Source: Spirochaetaceae bacterium (lineage in GTDB: Bacteria > Spirochaetota > Spirochaetia > SZUA-6 > Bin103). Taken from it: 59,807 nucleotides of DNA. The notes beneath the pieces were generated by a model that was not told where the DNA came from, searched no databases, and saw only the letters and a program-made list of their open reading frames with translations. The DNA is taken from the NCBI GenBank assembly GCA_028821475.1, contig JAPPGB010000110.1:1-59807 (forward strand). Reading direction: 5' to 3'. Below, piece by piece: positions 51,866 through 59,807 of this stretch. The position numbers were made by a program, and so were the translations under genes. Position 1 is the stretch's first letter; each line of letters opens with the position of its first letter.

Positions 51866-54800
51866 GTGAAGATCGTGTCGGTGGCCACCCGCCGTCCGGT
51901 GACGGTGGTGGTGTTCTTCGTTGCCCTGGTGATGTTCGGCGTGATCTCGTTCCGCGAGCTGCCGGTCGACCTGCTGCCCGACCTGTCGTTCCCGACCCTC
52001 ACCATCCGCACCGAGTACCCCGGCGTTGCCCCCGCCGACGTCGAAACCTTCGTTACTACGCCGATCGAGGACGCCGTCGGCATCGTGTCCGGGGTGGTGG
52101 ACATTGCCAGCGTTTCGCGCGCCGGCCTGTCCGACGTGATCATGGAGTTCGCCTGGGGCACCGACATGGACTTCGCGGCCATCGACGTGCGCGAACAACT
52201 CGCCCAACTGGGCCTGCCGGCCGCCGCCGAGGATCCGATCCTGCTGCGCTTCGATCCGGCGCTCGATCCGATCATGCGCATCAGCGTGGGCAGCGCCGTA
52301 CCGGGAGACGTGACGGTGGCCGATCAGGCCGGGCTGCGCCTGCTGGCCGAGCAGTCGATCAAGCAGCGGCTGGAGAGCATCGACGGCGTGGCCGCGGCAA
52401 TCGTGGCCGGCGGAGTGGAGGAGGAGATCCAGATCAACGTCGACCAGAGCCGCTCGGCGCTGCTCGGCATCCCGCTGTCCCAGATCGCCAGCCGGCTGCA
52501 GCGTGAGAACGTGGACGTGACCGGCGGCAGCATCGCCGATGGCGCGGCGGAGTACGTGGTGCGCGTGCTGGCGCGATTCGCCGACCTCGACGAGATTGGG
52601 CGCATCGTGGTGGGCGAGGTGGGCGACGTGCAGGTGCGGCTGCAGGATCTGGCCGACGTGCGCAGCGGTTACCAGGAACAATCCACCATCACCCGTACCA
52701 ACCGCCGGCCGAGCGTGGAAATATCGATCCACAAGGAGGCCGCCGCCAATACGGTCGCCGTCGCGCAGGCGGTAAAGGAGCGCTTGGGCGAAGTCGAACA
52801 GGAGCTGGAGGGGGTGGTCGACGTGGAGTTGCGGGTGGTGTCCGACCAGTCGCGCTTCATCGAGCAGTCGATCCGCGACGTGATCCAGGCCGCCTTGCTC
52901 GGCGGCGTGCTGGCAATTGCGGTGCTCTACCTGTTCGTGCGCCGGCTGCGCAGCACGCTGGTGGTGGGGCTGGCAATCCCCATCTCGGTGATAGCGAGCT
53001 TCTTTCTGATGTTCCTGGGCGGCGTGTCGCTCAACATCATGTCGCTCGGCGGGCTGGCGCTCGGCATCGGAATGCTGGTGGACAGCTCCATCGTGGTGCT
53101 GGAGAGCATCGAGCGCCACCGTGTGGCCGGCGCCGATCGTGGCACCGCGGCCCGTACCGGAGGCGCCGAGGTGGGCAGCGCCGTGGTGGCCGCGACCCTG
53201 ACCACCCTGTGCGTGTTCATCCCCGTGGTGTTCGTGAGCGGCATTGCCGGCCAGTTGTTCGTGGACCCGGCGCTTACCGTCACGTTTTCGCTGCTGGTCA
53301 GCCTGGCGGTGGCGCTGACGCTGATCCCGATGGCCAGCGCCGTCGGAGCCGCGACCGACCCTCCCGTGGCGCCGCCGGGTGCGCAGGTTGCGTCCGACCG
53401 GCCAGCGCCTGCCGGTGCGGCCGCGGAGTCCGACGGGCGGGTGGACGGCTCGGCGCCGCCCGAAGCGGCCGAGGATGTCGCCCGCGAACTCCTGTCGGTG
53501 CGCGTGGCCGCGGCGCCGGGGCGCGGAATGCTGGCGGTCGTCCGCGGCGCGGGTGTCGTGCTGCGCCTGCTGGTCACGCCGTTGGCGTGGCTGTTCGAGA
53601 ACCTGTACGGGGTGGTGAACGTCGTCTACCCGCAGGTGCTCGGCTGGGCGCTCCGCCGCCGCCTCCTGGTGATTGTGCTGGCCGTGGTCCTGCTGGCCGG
53701 CTCCCTGAGCCTGGTGCCGCTACTCGGCGCCGAGCTGATCCCGGAAATTCGCCAGGGCACGATCGTGGTCGACGTGGAGTTGCCGCCCGGTACGCCGGTG
53801 GCGCGTACCGACGCCACGCTCGCGGAGATGCAGCGCCTCGCCGCCGAACTGCCGGCGGTGGCGCAGACCTACGCGGTGGCCGGCTCGTCGCGCACGGGCG
53901 ATGAAGAGGTGCGCGAGAACAGCGGCCAGATCCTGATCGACCTGCACCCGGAGTACCGGCGCCGCGCCGAGGACCGCGCCCTGGCTCAGCTTCGCGAAGC
54001 GCTGGCCGGCGTTCCCGGCGCCGCGGTGACGTTCGGCCGCCCGCCCCTGCTGACCTTCGATGCCGCCGTGGAGGCGCGTATCGGCGGCGCCGCGCCGGCG
54101 GTGCTGGAGCGCGCCGCGCAAGCGGTTGCCGGGCGCCTGGCGGAAGTTACCGGCCTGGCCGACGTCAGCGCCCGGGTCGCCGGCACCAGTCCGGAGGTGG
54201 TGATCCGCCTCAACCGCGGCCAGCTCGCGGAGCTGGACCTGGACGCCGAGGCGGTGGGCGAGATCGTGGCCGCCAAGCTGCAGGGCGAGGTGCCGACCGA
54301 GCTGGAGCGCGGCCGGCAGGACGTGGCGCTCCGGGTGCGCACGCGACCCGAGGATCGAGCCACCATAGAGGACCTGGCGGGTCTGATCGTTACCACGGTG
54401 GGAGACGTCCCGGTGCCCCTGTCGGCGGTAGCGGCGGTCACCGTGGCCGACGGCGCCAACGAGATCCGCCGCGTCGATCAGCGCCGGGTGGTGCTGGTGG
54501 CTGCCAACCTGGACGGGCGCGACCTGGGCAGCGTTACGGACGAAGTGCAGGCGGTGCTCGACGGCGTGCAGGCCGAATTCGGCGTGGATGCCGAGTTGGC
54601 CGGTCAGTGGCAGGACATGGTCGAGTCGTTCGACAGCATGCAACTCGCGCTCATCCTGGCGCTGATCCTGACCTACCTGGTGATGGCGGCCCAGTTCGAG
54701 TCGCTGCTGCATCCCCTGATCATACTGGCGGCGGTGCCGTTCGGCCTGGTGGGCGTGGTGCTGACACTGGCGGTGTTCGCCGTCCCGGTGAGCGCCATCG

Positions 54801-55177
54801 CCCTGATCGGTGTGATCATGATGGCCGGCATCGTGGTCAACAATGCCATCGTCCTGGTGGACTACATCAACCAGTTGCGCCGCCGTGGAATGGATCCGCA
54901 CGCGGCGATCCGGCAGGCGGCGGTGACGCGGGTGCGCCCCATCCTGATGACCACCGCGACCACCGTGCTGGGGCTGGTGCCGCTGGCCCTGCGCCTGGGT
55001 GACGGTTGGGAGCTGCGCCAGCCGCTGGCGGTGACGGTGATCGGCGGGCTGCTGTTCTCGACCTTGATCACGCTGGTCCTGGTTCCGATTCTTTACTCCC
55101 TGATTGGCGGTCACGGCGTGCGCCGTGACACCGCGCGAGCGACCGCGGACGACGCGGCGCTGGAGGTAAGCCCATGA
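51866..55177 (+). CDS. RND efflux permease 1 (HAE1-like)
   Basis: The 1103-residue protein starts VATRRPVTVVVFFVALVMFG with the RND ELPVDLLPDLSFPTLTIRTEYPG. It has LALGIGMLVDSSIVVLESIERH (TM4, where one of the two AcrB Asp remains and the other is Ser) and the second-half equivalent ESLLHPLIILAAVPFGLVGVV ... VVNNAIVLVDYI. A ~75-residue Pro/Ala/Glu-rich insertion lies at residues ~495-570 between the halves. It is an inner-membrane proton-driven exporter, probably forming trimers with the second permease. GTG 51866 has GGGGAG upstream; its stop overlaps the next ATG. Confidence 0.92.
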   Translation: MKIVSVATRRPVTVVVFFVALVMFGVISFRELPVDLLPDLSFPTLTIRTEYPGVAPADVETFVTTPIEDAVGIVSGVVDIASVSRAGLSDVIMEFAWGTDMDFAAIDVREQLAQLGLPAAAEDPILLRFDPALDPIMRISVGSAVPGDVTVADQAGLRLLAEQSIKQRLESIDGVAAAIVAGGVEEEIQINVDQSRSALLGIPLSQIASRLQRENVDVTGGSIADGAAEYVVRVLARFADLDEIGRIVVGEVGDVQVRLQDLADVRSGYQEQSTITRTNRRPSVEISIHKEAAANTVAVAQAVKERLGEVEQELEGVVDVELRVVSDQSRFIEQSIRDVIQAALLGGVLAIAVLYLFVRRLRSTLVVGLAIPISVIASFFLMFLGGVSLNIMSLGGLALGIGMLVDSSIVVLESIERHRVAGADRGTAARTGGAEVGSAVVAATLTTLCVFIPVVFVSGIAGQLFVDPALTVTFSLLVSLAVALTLIPMASAVGAATDPPVAPPGAQVASDRPAPAGAAAESDGRVDGSAPPEAAEDVARELLSVRVAAAPGRGMLAVVRGAGVVLRLLVTPLAWLFENLYGVVNVVYPQVLGWALRRRLLVIVLAVVLLAGSLSLVPLLGAELIPEIRQGTIVVDVELPPGTPVARTDATLAEMQRLAAELPAVAQTYAVAGSSRTGDEEVRENSGQILIDLHPEYRRRAEDRALAQLREALAGVPGAAVTFGRPPLLTFDAAVEARIGGAAPAVLERAAQAVAGRLAEVTGLADVSARVAGTSPEVVIRLNRGQLAELDLDAEAVGEIVAAKLQGEVPTELERGRQDVALRVRTRPEDRATIEDLAGLIVTTVGDVPVPLSAVAAVTVADGANEIRRVDQRRVVLVAANLDGRDLGSVTDEVQAVLDGVQAEFGVDAELAGQWQDMVESFDSMQLALILALILTYLVMAAQFESLLHPLIILAAVPFGLVGVVLTLAVFAVPVSAIALIGVIMMAGIVVNNAIVLVDYINQLRRRGMDPHAAIRQAAVTRVRPILMTTATTVLGLVPLALRLGDGWELRQPLAVTVIGGLLFSTLITLVLVPILYSLIGGHGVRRDTARATADDAALEVSP

Positions 55178-58100
55178 CTTCGTTTGCAGAGTTCTCGGTG
55201 CGGCGTCCGCTTGGCGTGATCCTGGTGATCGCCGCCATCTGCCTGTTCGGGTTCTTCGCGATCGGACAACTGCCCCTCCTGTTCCTGCCCGAGATCGAGA
55301 GTCCGGGGCTGACCGTGACCGCCCCGTTCCCGAACTCGTCGCCGGAAGAGGTGGAGCGCCGCGTGGCCGCGCCGCTGGAGGGTGCGATTGGCGGCATGAG
55401 CGGGGTCGAGTCGGTGAGTTCCACCTCGTCGGCCAACTCGGCGCGGGTCCGTGCCCAGTTCGTGGTCGGTACCGACATGGACCTGGCGGCGGCGGAGATC
55501 CGCGACCGCATCGATCGCATCCGCGGCAGCCTGCCGGACGACGTCGGACGCATCCGCGTGCGCAACTTCTCCACCACCGATATCCCGATCCTGCAACTCA
55601 GCGTGAGCATTGACGGCTCGCGCGCGGAACTGGAACGCCTCACCGAGGATCTGATCATGCCGCGGCTGCTGCGCCTGGAGGGCGTCGCCGACGTCGAGGT
55701 GCGCGGCCTGCAGGAAGAGCAGGTGACGATCGACCTCGACCCGGAAGCGATGGCTGCGCTCGGCGTGACCGTGGACGAACTGACCCGCAGCCTGCGCGTC
55801 AACAACGTGGATCTGGCCGGCGGCTACGTGATCGACGGCGGCCGGCGCTACTTCGTGCGCTCGGTGGGTTCGTTTACCGACTTGGAGGAGATTGCCTCCC
55901 TGCCCATCGCCGGCGCCGGCGGCGTGCGGATCGGCGACGTCGGGGTCGTGCGCCGCGGCGTCGGCGACCAGGACAGCGTGCAGCGGCTCAACCTGGCCGA
56001 GGCGGTCACGGTGCGCGTGTTCAAGGGCTCCGACGCCAACGTGGTCAGCGTAGTCCGAGCCGCGCGCAGCCAACTGGCACAGATCGAAGCCGCCGAACCG
56101 AGGCTGGCCACGTTCGTGTTCTTCGATCAGTCCGAGGAGATCACCACCAGCCTCAACAACCTGCGCAACTCAGGACTGATCGGGGCGGGGCTGGCGGTGC
56201 TGGTCCTGTTCGCCTTCCTGCTCCGGGTGCGCGCCACGCTGGTGGTGGCGATCGCCATTCCCATTTCCATCATTGCCACCTTCACGGTGGTGTACCTGAT
56301 GCGGCGCGTCGGCGGGCTCAACTTTTCGCTCAACGTGATTTCGCTCAGCGGCCTGATGCTGGCGGTGGGAATGCTGGTGGACAACAGCGTCGTGGTGCTG
56401 GAGAACATCTACCGCTACCGGGAACGCGGCCTGGCGCCACGCGCGGCGGCGATCCGCGGCGCCGGCGAGGTAACCACGCCGGTGGTGGCGGCGACCGTTA
56501 CCTCGATCATCGTGTTCGTGCCGGTGCTGTTCAATGCGACCAGCACGTTCGGTCGCTTCATGGGCGATTTCGCAACCACCCTGGTGGCGGCGATGATCGC
56601 CTCCCTGGTGATATCTCTCAGCCTCATTCCCGTGGTCAGTTCGCGCTTCCTGGTGGCGGCCGGCGGTGGACGGCACCGCGTCATGGACGCGATCGCGGCC
56701 GTCTACCGAACCGTGCTGCGGTGGACGCTGAGTCACCGGCTGATCACCGTCGCCGGCATGCTGGCGGTGCTCGCCGGCGGCATCTACCTGCTCACCAAGA
56801 TCGAGCGCGAGTTCACTCCACCCACACCGGCACGACGCATGTCGATCGCGGTCACCGCCGAAAACGGGGTGACGTTCGAAGAGACCCGGCAGGTGTTCGA
56901 CGCGTTCGAACGCGATCTGCTGGCGCGCACCGGGGAACTGGAGATCGACGCGGTATCGGCCAACTTCTCTGCCCGCAGCGGCAACGTGACCGTGTACTTC
57001 CGCGACGACGCCTCGACGCAGCGCTCCACCGCCGAGCTCACCAACGAGATTCGTGCCATGATGCCGCAACTGCCCGGTTACAACTTTTCCGTCGGGCGGC
57101 GCTGGGGCCGCGGCGGCGGCGGCGCACTGGGCGTGTCGGTCGACATCACGGGTCCGAACACCGAGGTGTTGGCTCTGTTCGCCGAGGACATCGGCGCCCG
57201 GCTGGGGGCATTGCCGGGGGTCAACGACGTGAGCACCAACCTGGAGTCGGGCGACGAGCAGCTCCAGGTGCGGGTCAACCGTGACCGCGCCACGGCCGCC
57301 AACCTGACCCCGACGGCGGTGGGCCAGTTGTTGAACTCCAACCTGAGCGAGAGCAGCGCCGGCAGCCTGGCGGCCGGCGACGACGAGTTGCCGATCCGGG
57401 TGCGCGTGTCCGAGGCGGCGCGGGTCGACTTGAGCGGTCTTGCGCAACTGCCCGTGGATCAGTCCGCCGGCGCGGCACCGCTCGGTGCGCTGGCCACCTT
57501 CGAGCGCCAACCGGGGCCGCGCACCATCCAGCGGGACGGCGGCAGCGAGATCGTCTCGGTCACCGCCAACACCGACCTCCGCGGCATGTTCCGGCTGCGC
57601 GGACAAATCCAGGGCATGCTCGCGCAGCAGCAGTTGCCGCCCGGGTACACCGCGGAGGTTGGCCAGAACTTCCGGCGCTTCCAAGAGTCGGAGCAGCAGT
57701 CGCTGTTCGCGCTCATTCTCGCCGCCGCCTTCATCTACCTGGTGATGGCGGCGCTGTTCGAGTCGTTCGTGCATCCGATCACCATACTCACCTCGCTGCC
57801 GTTCTCGCTGCTCGGCGTCGCGGTGATGTTCCACTTCACCGGCACCACGCTGAACACCAACTCCTGGCTCGGGATCATGGTGCTGGCCGGAGTGGTGGTA
57901 AACAACGGCATCATCCTGGTCGACCACATCAACCGGTTACGGGCCGGCGGCATGGCGCGCACCGAGGCGATCATCACCGGCGGCCGCGACCGCCTGCGCC
58001 CGATCCTGATCACCGCCTGCACGACGCTGCTGGGACTGTTCCCACTGGTCGCGCCGTTGGTGGCGCCGGGCGTGTTCGGGCCGGTCGAAGGGCGCGCCGG

Positions 58101-58296
58101 CATCTGGGGGCCGATCGGGCTGGCGGTGGTCGGCGGGCTCACCACATCGACCTTCATGACGCTGGTGGTGATGCCAACCATCTACGCGCTGCTGGACGAC
58201 CTGGCGGACTACCTGCGCCGCGTGGTCCGGGCGATGCGGCCGGCACGACCGGCACCCCGCCGGCCGGTGCAGCCCACCCCGGAGGCGGAGCGTTGA
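55174..58296 (+). CDS. RND efflux permease 2 (HAE1-like)
   Basis: The 1040-residue protein starts FAEFSVRRPLGVILVIAAIC and has LPLLFLPEIESPGLTVTAPFPN, VGMLVDNSVVVLENIYRYRERG (TM4) and the second-half VNNGIILVDHINRL with FESFVHPITILTSLPFSLLG. It differs from permease 1 enough to suggest a heteromeric pump, as in MdtB/MdtC. ATGA overlap with the first permease couples translation. The gene is followed two bases later by the adaptor gene. Confidence 0.92.
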   Translation: MTSFAEFSVRRPLGVILVIAAICLFGFFAIGQLPLLFLPEIESPGLTVTAPFPNSSPEEVERRVAAPLEGAIGGMSGVESVSSTSSANSARVRAQFVVGTDMDLAAAEIRDRIDRIRGSLPDDVGRIRVRNFSTTDIPILQLSVSIDGSRAELERLTEDLIMPRLLRLEGVADVEVRGLQEEQVTIDLDPEAMAALGVTVDELTRSLRVNNVDLAGGYVIDGGRRYFVRSVGSFTDLEEIASLPIAGAGGVRIGDVGVVRRGVGDQDSVQRLNLAEAVTVRVFKGSDANVVSVVRAARSQLAQIEAAEPRLATFVFFDQSEEITTSLNNLRNSGLIGAGLAVLVLFAFLLRVRATLVVAIAIPISIIATFTVVYLMRRVGGLNFSLNVISLSGLMLAVGMLVDNSVVVLENIYRYRERGLAPRAAAIRGAGEVTTPVVAATVTSIIVFVPVLFNATSTFGRFMGDFATTLVAAMIASLVISLSLIPVVSSRFLVAAGGGRHRVMDAIAAVYRTVLRWTLSHRLITVAGMLAVLAGGIYLLTKIEREFTPPTPARRMSIAVTAENGVTFEETRQVFDAFERDLLARTGELEIDAVSANFSARSGNVTVYFRDDASTQRSTAELTNEIRAMMPQLPGYNFSVGRRWGRGGGGALGVSVDITGPNTEVLALFAEDIGARLGALPGVNDVSTNLESGDEQLQVRVNRDRATAANLTPTAVGQLLNSNLSESSAGSLAAGDDELPIRVRVSEAARVDLSGLAQLPVDQSAGAAPLGALATFERQPGPRTIQRDGGSEIVSVTANTDLRGMFRLRGQIQGMLAQQQLPPGYTAEVGQNFRRFQESEQQSLFALILAAAFIYLVMAALFESFVHPITILTSLPFSLLGVAVMFHFTGTTLNTNSWLGIMVLAGVVVNNGIILVDHINRLRAGGMARTEAIITGGRDRLRPILITACTTLLGLFPLVAPLVAPGVFGPVEGRAGIWGPIGLAVVGGLTTSTFMTLVVMPTIYALLDDLADYLRRVVRAMRPARPAPRRPVQPTPEAER

Positions 58297-58298
58297 GT

Positions 58299-59807
58299 AT
58301 GCACAGTATCAGAACCGGACTGGCAGTTGCAGGCGTGGTGTCGCTGGCGGTGGCGCTCGGCGGCTGCGACGTGGTGAACAACATCCTGGGCCGTTCCGAG
58401 GGCCAGGCGGGGTCTGCGGCCGGAGGCTTCGGAGGGGGAGGTTTCGGCGGCGGGGGTTTCGGCGGCCAGGCCTCGGCCCTTCCGGTGGTGACCGCGGAGG
58501 TGGCGCGGCAAACGGTGTCGAGCTTCCTGGTGGCGACCACCACGCTGAGCCCCGAGCGCGCCCTGGACGTGGTGGCGCGTGCCGGTGGCGAGGTGACCGC
58601 CGTGCTGGTGGAAGAGGGCGACGCCGTGCGCGAGGGCCAACTCATGGCGCAGTTGGATCCCAGCGACGCACGTCTGGCGCTGGCGGAAGCCCAGGCGCAC
58701 TACGACAACATCCAGCGGGAATTCGCCCGCACCAGCGAGCTCGCCAAGCATGGCGGGGTCACCGACCAGGAACTGGAGAACCAGCGCTACCAGATCGAGT
58801 TGCGCACCATCGCCTTGGAACGCTCCCGCCAGCAACTGACCGATACCGAGATCCGTTCGCCGATCACCGGAATCGTCGGCGAACGCTCGGTGGAGCCCGG
58901 CGCTACCATCTCGTCGAACGCGCGCCTGTTCCACGTGCTCGACCCGGATCCGCTGTTGGCGGTGATCCATATCCCCGAAGCCGGCCGCCGGAGCCTGCGC
59001 GTGGGGCAGGATGTTCAGGTTCAGGCGGCAGGCGGCGTGCAGGCCTCCGGAACGATCAACCTGATCAGCCCGGTGGTCGACGCGGAGTCCGGCACGGTCA
59101 AGGTCACCGTGGAGCTCGCGGGGGCCGGCACGCTGGTGCCGGGGTCGTTCGTGACCGTTCAGGTGCCGACCGAGACCCGCGAAAATGCCCTGGTGGTGCC
59201 CAAGCGTGCGATTCTCCTGGAGCGGGACCAGAGCATCGTCTATCGCGTCCAGGAGGGTGTGGCGGTACGCACGCCCGTGGCGGTGGGCCTGTCGGCACAG
59301 GACACGGTCGAGGTCACCAGCGGCCTGAACGCCGGCGACGCGGTGGTGACGGTCGGCCATGAGTCGTTGCGCGACGGCGCCGCCGTGCGGACGGCCGGCG
59401 AGCCGTTGCCTGAGACCGCTACGGCGGGCGGTGCGCGTGGCGGCGGCGCCGGTGCCGGGGGCTTCGACCTGTCGCAATTGCCGGCGGAGCGGCGCGAGGC
59501 GTTGTTCGAGCGGCTGCTCCAGAATGCCGACTTCAAAGAAGCCTACGATGCCAAGCTGGAAGAAGATCCGGCAGTGGCGAGAGACGACGACAAGAAGCTC
59601 GCCTTCATGCAGGAACAGATCGCCGCGATGGGCGGTATGGGGGCGATATTCGGCGGCGGTGGTGGTGGCGGCGGGGCGCGAGGAGCGGCCGGCGGCGGTC
59701 AAGCGGGCGCCGGTGGCCAGAGCGGCGGCGGTCAGGCGGGCGGCGGCACACAGAGTGGCGAGGCCGGTCAGGCTGCCGAGAGTGCGCCGGCCACCACGGC
59801 CGCCGCG
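58299..59807 (+). CDS. RND periplasmic adaptor lipoprotein (HlyD/MFP type), runs off window
   Basis: At least 503 residues. The signal peptide with lipobox VALGGC (Cys23) is followed by a Gly-rich linker, then the adaptor core. The beta-barrel/lipoyl-hairpin part shows VVTAEVARQTVSSFL, AGGEVTAVLVEEGDAVREGQ and IRSPITGIVGERSVEPG (lipoyl halves), and FVTVQVPTETRENALVVPKRAILLE. Past residue ~370 it becomes Gly/Gln/Ser-rich. It links the two permeases to an outer-membrane channel not in this window. The open frame reaches the last base with no stop. Confidence 0.9.
   Translation, partial: MHSIRTGLAVAGVVSLAVALGGCDVVNNILGRSEGQAGSAAGGFGGGGFGGGGFGGQASALPVVTAEVARQTVSSFLVATTTLSPERALDVVARAGGEVTAVLVEEGDAVREGQLMAQLDPSDARLALAEAQAHYDNIQREFARTSELAKHGGVTDQELENQRYQIELRTIALERSRQQLTDTEIRSPITGIVGERSVEPGATISSNARLFHVLDPDPLLAVIHIPEAGRRSLRVGQDVQVQAAGGVQASGTINLISPVVDAESGTVKVTVELAGAGTLVPGSFVTVQVPTETRENALVVPKRAILLERDQSIVYRVQEGVAVRTPVAVGLSAQDTVEVTSGLNAGDAVVTVGHESLRDGAAVRTAGEPLPETATAGGARGGGAGAGGFDLSQLPAERREALFERLLQNADFKEAYDAKLEEDPAVARDDDKKLAFMQEQIAAMGGMGAIFGGGGGGGGARGAAGGGQAGAGGQSGGGQAGGGTQSGEAGQAAESAPATTAAA

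Noticed and set aside
1-59807. Search for tRNA, rRNA, riboswitch or complete IS element
   Set aside because: No cloverleaf-like cluster, transposase gene with terminal repeats or known riboswitch consensus was seen in the gaps, but a covariance-model search was not possible.

Overview
The window is about 60 kb of GC-rich bacterial DNA (roughly two thirds G+C by eye) with dense genes, many 1- or 4-base overlaps and frequent GTG/TTG starts. A RecBCD set, RND efflux permeases and a lipoprotein periplasmic adaptor point to a diderm (Gram-negative-type) bacterium. Peptide-type ABC importers, PhyH dioxygenases, enolase-superfamily, RraA-like and ADP-ribosylglycohydrolase genes resemble free-living or sponge/marine-associated uncultured bacteria (spirochaete-like lineages are one possibility). 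The lineage cannot be fixed from the sequence alone. I saw no rRNA, tRNA, CRISPR array or complete insertion sequence.

Regions. 0.3-8.2 kb: a DUF1703-type ATPase/nuclease, a solute-binding-protein relic, a Cache-domain exported protein, a B12/radical SAM protein, an amidase relic, a truncated AlbA/HATPase regulator and a zinc-type dehydrogenase. 8.3-14.6 kb: a complete oligopeptide-type ABC importer operon (binding protein, two permeases, two ATPases) with hairpins after the first gene. 14.7-19.5 kb: methyltransferase, HAD dehalogenase, a repeat-containing coiled-coil membrane protein, an enolase-superfamily enzyme and an epimerase. 19.5-19.8 kb: a dead permease tail followed by a 22-bp tandem repeat. 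19.8-25.7 kb: an HTH-ATPase-STAS regulator divergent from a PhyH protein and two paralogous solute-binding proteins. 25.7-28.0 kb: an AT-richer AbiE toxin-antitoxin module whose toxin gene is frameshifted and carries a WYL-like and a Cys-rich tail. 28.1-30.1 kb: an orphan permease pair. 30.3-36.9 kb: FG-GAP/UnbV protein, ParE/YefM toxin-antitoxin, a second PhyH protein, ADP-ribosylglycohydrolase, RraA-like protein and small gene remnants. 36.9-45.5 kb: recC-recB-recD as one overlapping operon. 45.5-51.5 kb: aldolase-like protein, aldo/keto reductase, a sorbose-type dehydrogenase pair and a DMT exporter. 51.9 kb to the end: an RND pump operon (two permeases, then the adaptor, which runs off the window).

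A recurring theme is gene decay. At least six recognisable fragments lie between intact genes: a binding protein, an amidase, a permease, a nucleotidyltransferase-type gene, an Rpn/YhgA-type nuclease, plus the frameshifted AbiEii. The most unusual intact designs are the AbiEii-WYL-Cys fusion, the one-chain HTH/ATPase/STAS regulator with an apparently near-leaderless promoter, the overlong sorbose-type dehydrogenase, and a PhyH protein whose metal-binding HxD appears replaced. I did not find a clear multi-gene system that I would call new with confidence.
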